The notes beneath the pieces were generated by a model. The model had not been told where the DNA came from and searched no databases. It was given only the letters and a program-made list of their open reading frames with translations. A DNA stretch of 64,000 nt from the NCBI RefSeq assembly GCF_021728535.1, contig NZ_JAKKDU010000008.1:124001-188000 (forward strand), read 5' to 3'. This document shows positions 19,894 to 27,334 of the stretch, in pieces (position 1 is the first letter of the stretch; every line of letters begins with the position of its first letter). A program made the translations under genes and the position numbers. This stretch comes from Wocania arenilitoris. Lineage in GTDB: Bacteria > Bacteroidota > Bacteroidia > Flavobacteriales > Flavobacteriaceae.

Positions 19894-19981
19894 GCGTTAG
19901 GAATTGAGCGGTATGTTTGAAATCCCCGACGAAGGAGGGGATGAGTAGTGAAAGCCCGACCCAACCTTAGAAGGGTAACGC
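19894..19981 (+). ncRNA. Structured intergenic element, copy A
   Basis: The ends GCGTTA (19894-19899) and TAACGC (19976-19981) can pair and enclose an ATCCCC/GGGGAT hairpin, a stretch GAGTAGTGAAAGCCCGACCC and a CCTT/AAGG hairpin. A related element lies on the minus strand at 53493-53561, sharing GCGTTAGGRAT and AGTAGTG(G)AAAGCCC. Conserved sequence with changing hairpins suggests a structured RNA or a mobile palindromic element. I do not assign it to a named Rfam family. It is GC-richer than its surroundings. Confidence 0.5.
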
Positions 19982-20018
19982 TATAATAAGTTTGAGATTT
20001 ATTTTTAAAAAGGAATTC

Positions 20019-20348
20019 TTAACTTTCGGGAGCCAATTCTACTTCTAAGCCTTCCATTTCTGGAGTCATTTGTATTTGGCAACCTAAACGACTATTGTTT
20101 TTAACATCGAAAGCTTCAGAGAGCATCGCTTCTTCATCGTCTGTCATTTCTGGAAGTTCGTGATTAGAATTTACATAACATTGGCACGAAGCACACATTG
20201 CCATACCGCCACAAACGCCAATAGTACCTTCTGGCGCAAGCTCGTAAGACCTTACTACTTCCATAAGATTCATGGCCATATCTGTTGGCGCAACAACCTC
20301 GTGCGTTACACCATCTCTATCTGTTATTTTTATATTAATATCTTCCAT
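20019..20348 (-). CDS. 2Fe-2S ferredoxin
   Basis: A 109-residue adrenodoxin/putidaredoxin-like ferredoxin that carries single electrons. The cluster ligands are visible as CGGMAMCASC (three Cys with the spacing C-x5-C-x2-C) and a distal Cys in SRLGCQIQMT. The acidic surface loop MTDDEEAML is typical of the family. It lies next to nifU-like and mrp genes, so a role in iron-sulfur metabolism or as a housekeeping electron carrier is plausible, but its redox partner is not in the window. A TAAATTTG box (20395-20402, minus strand) could be its -7 element. Confidence 0.92.
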   Translation of the reverse strand: MEDINIKITDRDGVTHEVVAPTDMAMNLMEVVRSYELAPEGTIGVCGGMAMCASCQCYVNSNHELPEMTDDEEAMLSEAFDVKNNSRLGCQIQMTPEMEGLEVELAPES

Positions 20349-20471
20349 AATTGATTTTTACACGTCGCAAAGAAGTGCATCAGATTTCATGCCGCAAATT
20401 TAATTGTTTTGAATTATTTTTAGGTAAGATTATCCTATTATTTTAGTAGGGATTAAAAATTTATAAAAGAA

Positions 20472-20717
20472 CTAAGCTTCAATATTTACTACTTGTTGTA
20501 TTTGAGGCGCATATTTTTTAATGGTCATTTCTACACCAGATTTAAGTGTCATTTGATTAACACTGCAACCTACACAAGCGCCTTGTAATTGCACCTTTAC
20601 CAAAGTATTATCTTCTTCTATAGACAACAACGAGATATCGCCGCCATCACTTTGTAAAAACGGACGAATTTCTTCTAATGCTTTTTCTACATTTAACTTA
20701 AGTTCTTCTGTTGTCAT
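20472..20717 (-). CDS. NifU-like iron-sulfur scaffold domain protein
   Basis: An 81-residue stand-alone NifU C-terminal (Nfu) domain. The two cluster-binding cysteines are in GACVGCSVNQMTLKSGVE. Such proteins carry 4Fe-4S clusters to apo-enzymes. It starts four bases after the mrp stop codon, so the two are almost certainly one operon for cluster transfer. Confidence 0.92.
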   Translation of the reverse strand: MTTEELKLNVEKALEEIRPFLQSDGGDISLLSIEEDNTLVKVQLQGACVGCSVNQMTLKSGVEMTIKKYAPQIQQVVNIEA

Positions 20718-20721
20718 AAAT

Positions 20722-21858
20722 CTATTTTTTAACTGCTGAACATCCAGCCATTGTTGTAATTTTTATAGCTTCGGTTGGTGGTAAATCGTCATTTCGTCGC
20801 ACCACTTCTTTAACTACATTTTGAGTTAATTTTTCAAAGGCTTCCTCTAATGGCGTTGCCGTTTGTAATGCTGCTGGACGACCAACATCGCCTGCTTCTC
20901 TTATACTTTGTACCAACGGTAACGCTCCTAAAAATGGCACTTTTAAATCTTCCGAAAGGTTTTTTGCACCTTCTTTACCAAAAATAAAATATTTATTATC
21001 TGGCAATTCTGCTGGTGTAAAATAAGCCATATTTTCAATAATACCTAAAACGGGTACATTTATACTGTCTTGTTGAAACATCGCGACTCCTTTTTTAGCG
21101 TCTGCCAATGCCACATTTTGCGGTGTACTAACAACAACTGCTCCAGTTATTGGAAGCGATTGCATGATACTTAAATGAATATCGCCAGTTCCTGGTGGCA
21201 AGTCTATTAACATAAAATCGAGTTCACCCCAATGTGCATCAAAAATCATTTGATTTAAGGCTTTTGCTGCCATAGGCCCTCGCCAAACTACAGCTTGATC
21301 GGGTTTTGTAAAAAAACCAATTGAGAGCACTTTTACGTCATGATTTTCAACAGGTCTCATTTTAGATTTCCCTTCAATATTTACAGCTACTGGACGCTCG
21401 TTTTCAACATCAAACATAATAGGAATTGATGGTCCGTAAATGTCGGCATCTAAAACACCAACCTTAAAGCCCATTTTAGCTAAAGTTACCGCTAAATTTG
21501 CTGTAACTGTAGATTTACCAACACCTCCTTTACCAGATGCTACGGCTATTATATTTTGGATTCCAGGAATAGGATTACCTTTTATTACATTAGCTTTTGG
21601 TTTTACAGGAGCTTCAACTTTTACATTTACTGTAATTTTAGCCTTCTCATAAACTTGCTCATGAATGGTTTTAAGGATATCTACCTCAACACGTTTTTTT
21701 GCTTGTAAACTTGGGTTTGTAATGGTAATATCTACTACAACTTCATCACCAAAAGTAATGACATTTTTTACAGCTTTACTCTCAACCATATTCATACCTT
21801 CTCCTGGAACAGTAATAGATTCGAGTGCTCTTAATATATCTTGTTTATTTAACTTCAC
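20722..21858 (-). CDS. Mrp/ApbC family iron-sulfur cluster carrier ATPase
   Basis: A 378-residue protein. The N-terminal MIP18/DUF59 domain (about 1-80; MKLNKQDILRALESITVPGE) is followed by a P-loop NTPase with the deviant Walker A ASGKGGVGKSTVTANLA (about 107-123), then DADIYGPSIP and DLPPGTGDIHLSIMQ. The C-terminal tail has MAGCSAVKK. The family binds and delivers Fe-S clusters. Its stop is four bases ahead of the NifU-like gene. TATATTTG at 21888-21895 (minus strand) is a likely -7 promoter box. Confidence 0.94.
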   Translation of the reverse strand: MKLNKQDILRALESITVPGEGMNMVESKAVKNVITFGDEVVVDITITNPSLQAKKRVEVDILKTIHEQVYEKAKITVNVKVEAPVKPKANVIKGNPIPGIQNIIAVASGKGGVGKSTVTANLAVTLAKMGFKVGVLDADIYGPSIPIMFDVENERPVAVNIEGKSKMRPVENHDVKVLSIGFFTKPDQAVVWRGPMAAKALNQMIFDAHWGELDFMLIDLPPGTGDIHLSIMQSLPITGAVVVSTPQNVALADAKKGVAMFQQDSINVPVLGIIENMAYFTPAELPDNKYFIFGKEGAKNLSEDLKVPFLGALPLVQSIREAGDVGRPAALQTATPLEEAFEKLTQNVVKEVVRRNDDLPPTEAIKITTMAGCSAVKK

Positions 21859-22015
21859 AATTCTTAATTTAGATTTATTCTAAAGTACAAATATAATTAA
21901 TAAAGCCATAAGTTTAAAGTCTAAAACTTGAAGTTTTTTAATAATGCTATTATTGAAATTTATGATTTAAAAATTTACTATTATTTGTAATTTTTTTAAA
22001 AGATATAAGACATGA

Positions 22016-22345
22016 TTATAATTCCTTTGAAGGATCCCAATATACACTTTCAAGGTTTTGGATTTGGTTTTCAACAACCTCAATACCTTCGCTTTCTAAA
22101 AGTTGTTGCATTAAATTAGTGCCATCAAAATGATGCTTACCAGTTAATAAACCTTTTCGGTTTACAACTCGATGCGCTGGCACATCTTTTCCACTAGAAC
22201 CATTCATCGCATAACCAACCATACGCGCACTTCTGGCAGCTCCTAAGTACTTTGCAATAGCTCCGTAACTAGTTACTTTTCCATAAGGAATTAATCGAGC
22301 TACTTGGTAAACTTTATCAAAGAAATTTAAAGTCTCTAGTTTCAT
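22016..22345 (-). CDS. MGMT-family alkyltransferase-like protein (ATL), no acceptor cysteine
   Basis: About 109 residues from ATG 22345 (MKLETLNFFDKVYQVARLIP); the eight extra codons upstream look non-coding. The fold matches the C-terminal domain of O6-alkylguanine-DNA alkyltransferase, with the DNA-binding stretch GKVTSYGAIAKYLGAARSARMVGYAM. The active site reads VPAHRVVNRKG: the acceptor Cys of PCHRV is Ala. Proteins with this change bind O6-alkylguanine without repairing it and pass the lesion to nucleotide excision repair. That function is from the family, not proven here. Confidence 0.88.
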   Translation of the reverse strand: MKLETLNFFDKVYQVARLIPYGKVTSYGAIAKYLGAARSARMVGYAMNGSSGKDVPAHRVVNRKGLLTGKHHFDGTNLMQQLLESEGIEVVENQIQNLESVYWDPSKEL

Positions 22346-22438
22346 GTGTTTATATTTATTGTTATTCAACGGTCACATGTAACATCCTAAATAATCATTT
22401 GGTTGTGTGATTAAATATTAATCATGGATGTTTCATTC

Positions 22439-23068
22439 TTAAAACTCTTTGATAATGTTTATTAGAGTAACTATTGAAATAATTCCTGTGATACCGCCTA
22501 TAATACGATTCATGTTTTTTTGAGTAGTAAGTGACTTTTCTTTTATTTTATCGAAAAAGAAAATATACACATACAGCATGACAAAGGTCCCTGAAGCTGC
22601 TCCAGCAACATATGATATGATGCTTATTTGATCGAATTTTAACCACCCAAACGATGCCAAAGTTATGGTCATATAAGCTTGATATGGTATAGGAAAAACG
22701 TTTATTGAAGATAAAAAAATCCCATGAAAAAAACGACTATGCTTGCTTCTCATTTTTGGTGTTGTTTGTTTTGCTGGTTGGTTTTTGGCTATAAATAAAA
22801 AATAAATAGTGATTAAAACAAAAATAACAAATGCAACGCGCTGCAGTATATCTATAACTTCGGGATGATTACTTAAATAACGTGCAAAAATAGTAGCTAT
22901 ATAAGTCTGAACCATTACAATAATACAAACGCCAATAGAAAACACAATACCTCTTGAATGCCCTTCTTTTAAACTTATTTTAGCAGCCGTCATATTTAAC
23001 AACCCAGGCGGAATAACACCTATTAATGCTATAAATAATCCTAAAAAAAAGATAAAAGTAATATCCAC
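22439..23068 (-). CDS. LysE/RhtB-family amino-acid exporter
   Basis: A 209-residue membrane protein with about five to six hydrophobic segments, starting MDITFIFFLGLFIALIGVIP. The family glycine/proline-rich N-terminus GVIPPGLLNMTAAKISLKEG is visible. Members export amino acids such as lysine, threonine or homoserine; the substrate here is unknown. The start is GTG at 23068, overlapping the trmB stop (TAGTG), so it is translationally coupled to trmB. Confidence 0.8.
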   Translation of the reverse strand: MDITFIFFLGLFIALIGVIPPGLLNMTAAKISLKEGHSRGIVFSIGVCIIVMVQTYIATIFARYLSNHPEVIDILQRVAFVIFVLITIYFLFIAKNQPAKQTTPKMRSKHSRFFHGIFLSSINVFPIPYQAYMTITLASFGWLKFDQISIISYVAGAASGTFVMLYVYIFFFDKIKEKSLTTQKNMNRIIGGITGIISIVTLINIIKEF

Positions 23069-23745
23069 TAACCCTTAATTTTAAACTTAATATACGTAAT
23101 TGGTTTGTTTTGTTCTAAATATTGCGACTCGTAAAACGTTTGTATGCTTGTAACGTCTTCTGGACTGCCTTCTTGTTTATACACATTATGGTTTGCGTAA
23201 AGTACTTCGTGTCCTGCACCATGCAATAGCCCAAGTGTATAACCGTGCATAAATTCGCTATCCGTTTTTAAATTTACTTCGCCTTCTGGTTTTAAAATTT
23301 TTTTGTAACGTTCTAAAAATACAGCGTTTGTCATACGGTGTTTAGTACGTTTGTATTTTATTTGCGGGTCTGGAAAGGTTATCCAAATTTCGTCAACTTC
23401 ATTTTCGGCAAATGCATAATCTATAAGTTCTATTTGAGTACGCAAAAAAGCAACGTTTGAAATTTTTTCTTCAATAGCAGTTTTAGCTCCTCGCCAAAAA
23501 CGAGCACCCTTTATATCGATACCTATAAAATTTTTATTTGGATGTTTTTGAGCTAATGCTACACTATATTCACCTTTACCACAGCCTAACTCTAAAACTA
23601 ACGGATTATTATTCTTAAAAAACAATGTTCTCCAGTTGCCTTTTAAATTAAAGTTAGCATTTACCAATTCGTCGCGTTTTGGTTGAAAAACGTTATCAAA
23701 GGTTTCGTTTTCTTTAAATCTTTTAAGTTTATTTTTACTTCCCAA
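23068..23745 (-). CDS. trmB: tRNA (guanine-N7-)-methyltransferase TrmB
   Basis: About 225 residues. TrmB makes m7G46 in tRNA using S-adenosylmethionine. Motif I is LVLELGCGKGEYSVALAQ; the tRNA-binding/catalytic stretch is IWITFPDPQIKYKRTKHRM; the C-terminus PITYIKFKIKG is normal. The start chosen is TTG at 23745, giving MGSKNKLKRFKENETF, the usual beginning in flavobacteria. An ATG at 23784 would add 13 hydrophobic residues (MYICLILPINKYT) not expected in this cytosolic enzyme. It overlaps the following LysE-type gene by TAGTG. Confidence 0.93.
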   Translation of the reverse strand: MGSKNKLKRFKENETFDNVFQPKRDELVNANFNLKGNWRTLFFKNNNPLVLELGCGKGEYSVALAQKHPNKNFIGIDIKGARFWRGAKTAIEEKISNVAFLRTQIELIDYAFAENEVDEIWITFPDPQIKYKRTKHRMTNAVFLERYKKILKPEGEVNLKTDSEFMHGYTLGLLHGAGHEVLYANHNVYKQEGSPEDVTSIQTFYESQYLEQNKPITYIKFKIKG

Positions 23746-23799
23746 AGTGTATTTATTAATTGGCAAAATTAAGCAAATATACAAGAGAGTTTATATGCT

Positions 23800-23807
23800 T
23801 ATCTTTG
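23800..23807 (+). promoter_or_regulatory. Possible -7 promoter box for the glycosyltransferase gene
   Basis: TATCTTTG fits TAnnTTTG exactly and lies 53 bases before the glycosyltransferase ATG in the divergent gap with trmB. No TTG at the expected distance was found, so confidence is moderate. Confidence 0.4.
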
Positions 23808-23860
23808 AATTAGCAAAATAACGCTTAATATCGGTATTGGCAACCTACCCAAAGTAAAAA

Positions 23861-24916
23861 ATGAAAAAACGAATATTAGTTGCGCCGTTAAATTGGGGAC
23901 TTGGGCATGCCACAAGATGCATTCCTATTATTAAAGCATTACTAACTTATGGTTTTGACCCGATTTTAGCTAGCGACGGCAATGCTTTACAGCTTTTACA
24001 AAAGGAATTTCCCCATTTAACCTCAATTGAATTGCCATCGTACAGCATTACATATGCAAAAAAGGACAGCCATTTTAAGTTGAAATTATTAATGGGTGCC
24101 CCTAAACTTATTAAAACGATTAAAACTGAAAAAAAAATAACTAAAACTATTATTGAAAATAATAACATTATTGGTATTATTTCTGATAATCGATTTGGCG
24201 TTTATAGTAAAAAAACACCATCTGTTTATATAACGCATCAACTCAATGTTTTAAGTGGAAGAACTACTTGGCTTAGCACTAAAATACATCAAAAAATTAT
24301 AAAAAATTTTAATGTTTGCTGGATTCCTGATACTCAAAAGCCTTTTAATTTAAGCGGAAATTTGGGACATACACATTCGTTTAAAATGACTAAAAAATAT
24401 ATTGGTCCATTAAGCAGATTTAAACAGCAAAACTTAAACATTATAAACGATATTTTAGTGATTCTTTCTGGTCCTGAACCACAACGTACTTTTCTTGAAG
24501 AAAAACTCTTGGTTGAGTTAAAAAATTATAAAGGAAAAATTGTTTTTGTTAAAGGTGTTATTGAAAAAGACCTGACTGTTAAAGTTATTGATAATATGGC
24601 TGTTTACAATTTTATGACTTCTGATTTACTTGAAAAAACCATAAACGAAAGCGAATTAATTATTACCAGATCGGGCTATACAACAGTAATGGATTTAGCT
24701 AAGCTTAATAAAAAAGCTTTTTTTATACCTACTCCTAGGCAATTTGAACAAGAGTATTTAGCAAAACGGTTAAGCGATTTAAAATTAGCACCAAGTTGCA
24801 GTCAAGAAGGATTTACTTTAGATAAACTTAAAAATATAGATGACTATAACGGTTTAAAGTCTTTTGATTTTGAAGTTGATTTTAAGAATTTATTCAGCCT
24901 TTTCGAGCGTGAATGA
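23861..24916 (+). CDS. Glycosyltransferase of the GT28/MurG-like type
   Basis: A 351-residue cytosolic protein beginning MKKRILVAPLNWGLGHATRC, the nucleotide-sugar transferase start with a glycine-rich loop. The C-terminal half has the two-domain GT-B pattern: ILVILSGPEPQRTFLEEKLL and SELIITRSGYTTVMDLAKLN followed by FIPTPRQFEQEYLAKRL, which resembles the sugar-nucleotide site of MurG-like enzymes. The acceptor is unknown. Its last 27 bases overlap the convergent histidine kinase gene. Confidence 0.8.
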   Translation: MKKRILVAPLNWGLGHATRCIPIIKALLTYGFDPILASDGNALQLLQKEFPHLTSIELPSYSITYAKKDSHFKLKLLMGAPKLIKTIKTEKKITKTIIENNNIIGIISDNRFGVYSKKTPSVYITHQLNVLSGRTTWLSTKIHQKIIKNFNVCWIPDTQKPFNLSGNLGHTHSFKMTKKYIGPLSRFKQQNLNIINDILVILSGPEPQRTFLEEKLLVELKNYKGKIVFVKGVIEKDLTVKVIDNMAVYNFMTSDLLEKTINESELIITRSGYTTVMDLAKLNKKAFFIPTPRQFEQEYLAKRLSDLKLAPSCSQEGFTLDKLKNIDDYNGLKSFDFEVDFKNLFSLFERE

Positions 24917-25927
24917 AAACTCGCTGCCTACACCAAATTCGCTTTCAACATATATTCTTTCTTCGTGAGCTTCAATAATATGCTTAACAATAGACAAGCC
25001 TAAGCCTGAACCACCAACGTTTCTATTTCCTGTTTTATCAACTCTAAAAAAGCGTTCAAATAATCTTGGTAAGTGTTTTTTTTCAATGCCTTCACCATTA
25101 TCAGTTACCCGAATAATAACTTTGTTTTTTATTAAATTTTCTATGCTTACCTCAGTAGTTCCTTTTTCTTTGCCATATTTAATAGAGTTTACAAAAAGGT
25201 TTGCTAATACTTGTTGTATCCGTTCTTTATCGGCATTTACTAGAATAGGCTTGGTGTAATCTGTATCAAAGGTTAAGGTAATATTTTTTTTATGAGCTCG
25301 CATCTCGAACATATCAAAAACATTATTTACTAGTTCTACAATATCAAATACTTCAAAATTAAGACTTAAATCTCCCAACTCTAGTTTGGTTATCATATCT
25401 AAATCTTTTACAATATAACTGAGTCTTTCAACACCTTTGTTAGCTCTTTCTAAATATTTTTTTCTTATATCTTTATTGTCAATAGCACCATCTAAAAGTG
25501 TTAAAATATAACCTTGAACTGTGAATAATGGGGTTTTTAATTCGTGTGATATATTACCTAAAAATTCTTTACGGTACTTTTCTCTAACTTTAAGGGTTTC
25601 TATTTCTAGTTTTTTATCACGGGCAAACTTATCAATCTCTTTAGTAAGTGTACCCATATCGGTAGTAATAGATCCTCTAGTAAAACTAGTTGACTCTAAC
25701 AGTGTTAAATCGTCGTATATTTTTTTTACGCGTCTGTATATAAAACGTTCAACTCTTAATTGAATTACAATAAATGAAAACAAGTAACACGTAATTGCAA
25801 ATGCTAAAATTAAACCCCAATTTATAGTGTAAAAAGTGTATAAAAAAACACCCAATAAGAGCGTTATAAAAAGTGTTATATAGAACGAAGTTTTAATTGC
25901 AAAACGGTATGTTCTTTTTAATTTCAT
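24890..25927 (-). CDS. Sensor histidine kinase, PhoR-like
   Basis: A 345-residue inner-membrane kinase. Two membrane segments lie near residues 12-30 and 35-52 with almost no periplasmic loop between them, so it probably senses the membrane or a partner protein. Then come an HAMP-like/linker helix, the H-box FLGNISHELKTPLFTVQGY (phospho-acceptor His), the N-box QQVLANLFVNSIKYG, G1 VTDNGEGIEKKHLPRLF and G2 VGGSGLGLSIVKHI. It is second in an operon with the response regulator upstream. It resembles PhoR by architecture, but the signal is unknown. Its 3' end overlaps the glycosyltransferase gene by 27 bases tail to tail. Confidence 0.93.
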   Translation of the reverse strand: MKLKRTYRFAIKTSFYITLFITLLLGVFLYTFYTINWGLILAFAITCYLFSFIVIQLRVERFIYRRVKKIYDDLTLLESTSFTRGSITTDMGTLTKEIDKFARDKKLEIETLKVREKYRKEFLGNISHELKTPLFTVQGYILTLLDGAIDNKDIRKKYLERANKGVERLSYIVKDLDMITKLELGDLSLNFEVFDIVELVNNVFDMFEMRAHKKNITLTFDTDYTKPILVNADKERIQQVLANLFVNSIKYGKEKGTTEVSIENLIKNKVIIRVTDNGEGIEKKHLPRLFERFFRVDKTGNRNVGGSGLGLSIVKHIIEAHEERIYVESEFGVGSEFSFTLEKAE

Positions 25928-26007
25928 TTGTCAAAATTACATTATTTTCCTTTGTCAAATGTAATTCAAGAATAATCTTTTATTTAGATGTTAGTGTGAT
26001 TTTAAAA

Positions 26008-26691
26008 TTAATCTACAAACTTATATCCAACACCTTTAACAGTTTTAAAACTATCGTCACCTATTTTTTCGCGTAGTTTTCTTATATGTACATCAATGGT
26101 TCTGCCTCCAACTATAACTTCATTTCCCCAAACTTTATCAAGAATTTCGTCGCGCTTAAAAACTTTACCTGGTTTTGATGTTAATAATGACAGTAATTCA
26201 AACTCCTTTCGAGGTAAAATAATTTCTTTTCCTTTTAAAAGAATTTTATACTCATCTCTGTCGATAACTAAATTGCCTATTTTTTTAACATTACTGTTTT
26301 TAGTTTCCTGCTTAAACCTACGCAAAAGCGCTTTAACTTTACTAACTAAAACTTTTGGCTTTATAGGTTTTGTAATATAATCATCGGCTCCAGCATCAAA
26401 CCCAGCTACTTGAGAATAATCTTCGCCTCTCGCTGTTAAAAAAGTAATAATGGTATCTTTTAATTCGGGGTTGTTCCTAATTATTTCGCATGCTTCAATA
26501 CCATCCATTTCTGGCATCATAACATCTAAAATAATAAGATGTGGCAACTCTTTTTTTGCCTTTTTTACAGCTTGCATGCCATTTTCGGCAGTTATTATTT
26601 GGTAACCTTCGTTAGATAAATTATAACACACAATCTCTAAAATATCGGGCTCATCATCAACTAGTAATATCTTAATATCCTTTTTATTCAT
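26008..26691 (-). CDS. OmpR/PhoB-family response regulator
   Basis: A 227-residue DNA-binding regulator. The receiver domain (about 1-122) has the acidic pair ILLVDDEPD, phospho-acceptor Asp in LIILDVMMPEMDG, and the conserved Lys in DDYITKPIKPKVLV. A winged-helix effector domain follows (about 135-227; RKEFELLSLLTSKPGKVFKR, GGRTIDVHIRKLREKIGDD). It is co-transcribed with the kinase that starts 80 bases downstream, a phoB-phoR-like order. No phosphate genes are nearby, so PhoB identity is not claimed. Confidence 0.95.
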   Translation of the reverse strand: MNKKDIKILLVDDEPDILEIVCYNLSNEGYQIITAENGMQAVKKAKKELPHLIILDVMMPEMDGIEACEIIRNNPELKDTIITFLTARGEDYSQVAGFDAGADDYITKPIKPKVLVSKVKALLRRFKQETKNSNVKKIGNLVIDRDEYKILLKGKEIILPRKEFELLSLLTSKPGKVFKRDEILDKVWGNEVIVGGRTIDVHIRKLREKIGDDSFKTVKGVGYKFVD

Positions 26692-26899
26692 TATAAAAAA
26701 ACAACAACTTTTATCTTTTACACTGGAGTAAAGATAAAACTAATAACCCAACTTTATTATAAATCTAAAAACAAATAACATTAAGGTAACATACAAATTA
26801 CAGTGAATTAACTTTTCGGTGAAATGATAAAATCTTTAACATAATTTTGGTATAACTTTTGAAGTATTTTATTTAATTTTATACGGTTAAAAGTTTTAT

Positions 26900-27241
26900 A
26901 TGAAAAAAAACTACTTATTTACTTTTATTTTTACTTTAGTGTTTTTTACAACCCTACAAGGGTTTGCGCAAACAGAGAATTCTAGTTTGCAAGCACAACA
27001 AAACATTGAGGGTCTTTCTATTTACCCTAATCCAGTTAACAACGGTAAACAGTACATTTATATTACATCTAAAAATAACTTTAATAAGAAAATTGAAATT
27101 TTTAATGCCTTAGGAAAACAAATTTTATCTACATTACTAATAGGTAAAGAATTAAACATAGCAAAACTAAGTACAGGTGTTTACATTTTAAAAATTACCG
27201 AAGAGGACATTAGCGAAACACGTAAATTAGTGATAAAGTAA
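26900..27241 (+). CDS. Small T9SS-secreted protein consisting almost only of a type A sorting domain
   Basis: 113 residues: a signal peptide (MKKNYLFTFIFTLVFFTTLQGFAQ), about 15 linker residues, then a complete Por secretion C-terminal domain (GLSIYPNPVNNGKQ ... KIEIFNALGKQIL ... LNIAKLSTGVYILKITE ... TRKLVIK). There is no room for a catalytic or binding cargo domain. The gene stands alone with a strong terminator behind it and is not an obvious 3' fragment, because the signal peptide is intact. Function unknown. Confidence 0.88.
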   Translation: MKKNYLFTFIFTLVFFTTLQGFAQTENSSLQAQQNIEGLSIYPNPVNNGKQYIYITSKNNFNKKIEIFNALGKQILSTLLIGKELNIAKLSTGVYILKITEEDISETRKLVIK

Positions 27242-27267
27242 AAATAATTCTATTTAAAAAATATTTT

Positions 27268-27297
27268 AAAGCGTTGCTATAAGCGACGCTTTTTTAT
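27268..27297 (+). terminator. Rho-independent terminator after the small T9SS gene
   Basis: An AAAGCGT..ACGCTTT stem, with further pairing GC-TATA-GC inside, is followed by a T-rich run about 27 bases after the stop codon. Confidence 0.8.
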
Positions 27298-27303
27298 TTT
27301 ATA

Positions 27304-27311
27304 TACTTTTG
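27304..27311 (+). promoter_or_regulatory. Possible -7 promoter box for the LuxE-like gene
   Basis: TACTTTTG fits TAnnTTTG and sits directly after a terminator and 24 bases before the ATG, so a new transcript probably begins here. No well-spaced TTG was seen. Confidence 0.45.
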
Positions 27312-27334
27312 TTTTTGTTTTCTATATAAATTAA

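Larger units (their letters stand above)
19052..20018. other. Gene-free gap of about 970 bases
   Basis: The longest interval without an intact gene. It holds two short decayed coding fragments (19257-19596 plus, 19668-19816 minus) and one structured repeat element (19894-19981). No full-length reading frame, tRNA or terminator was found. GACTGTTGCAAAACCC near 19240 resembles the ends of some insertion sequences, but no partner end was found. Confidence 0.6.

Noticed and set aside
26008-26691. Naming the response regulator PhoB and the kinase PhoR
   Set aside because: The architecture fits, but no phosphate genes are adjacent and the sensor lacks diagnostic features, so only family names were given.
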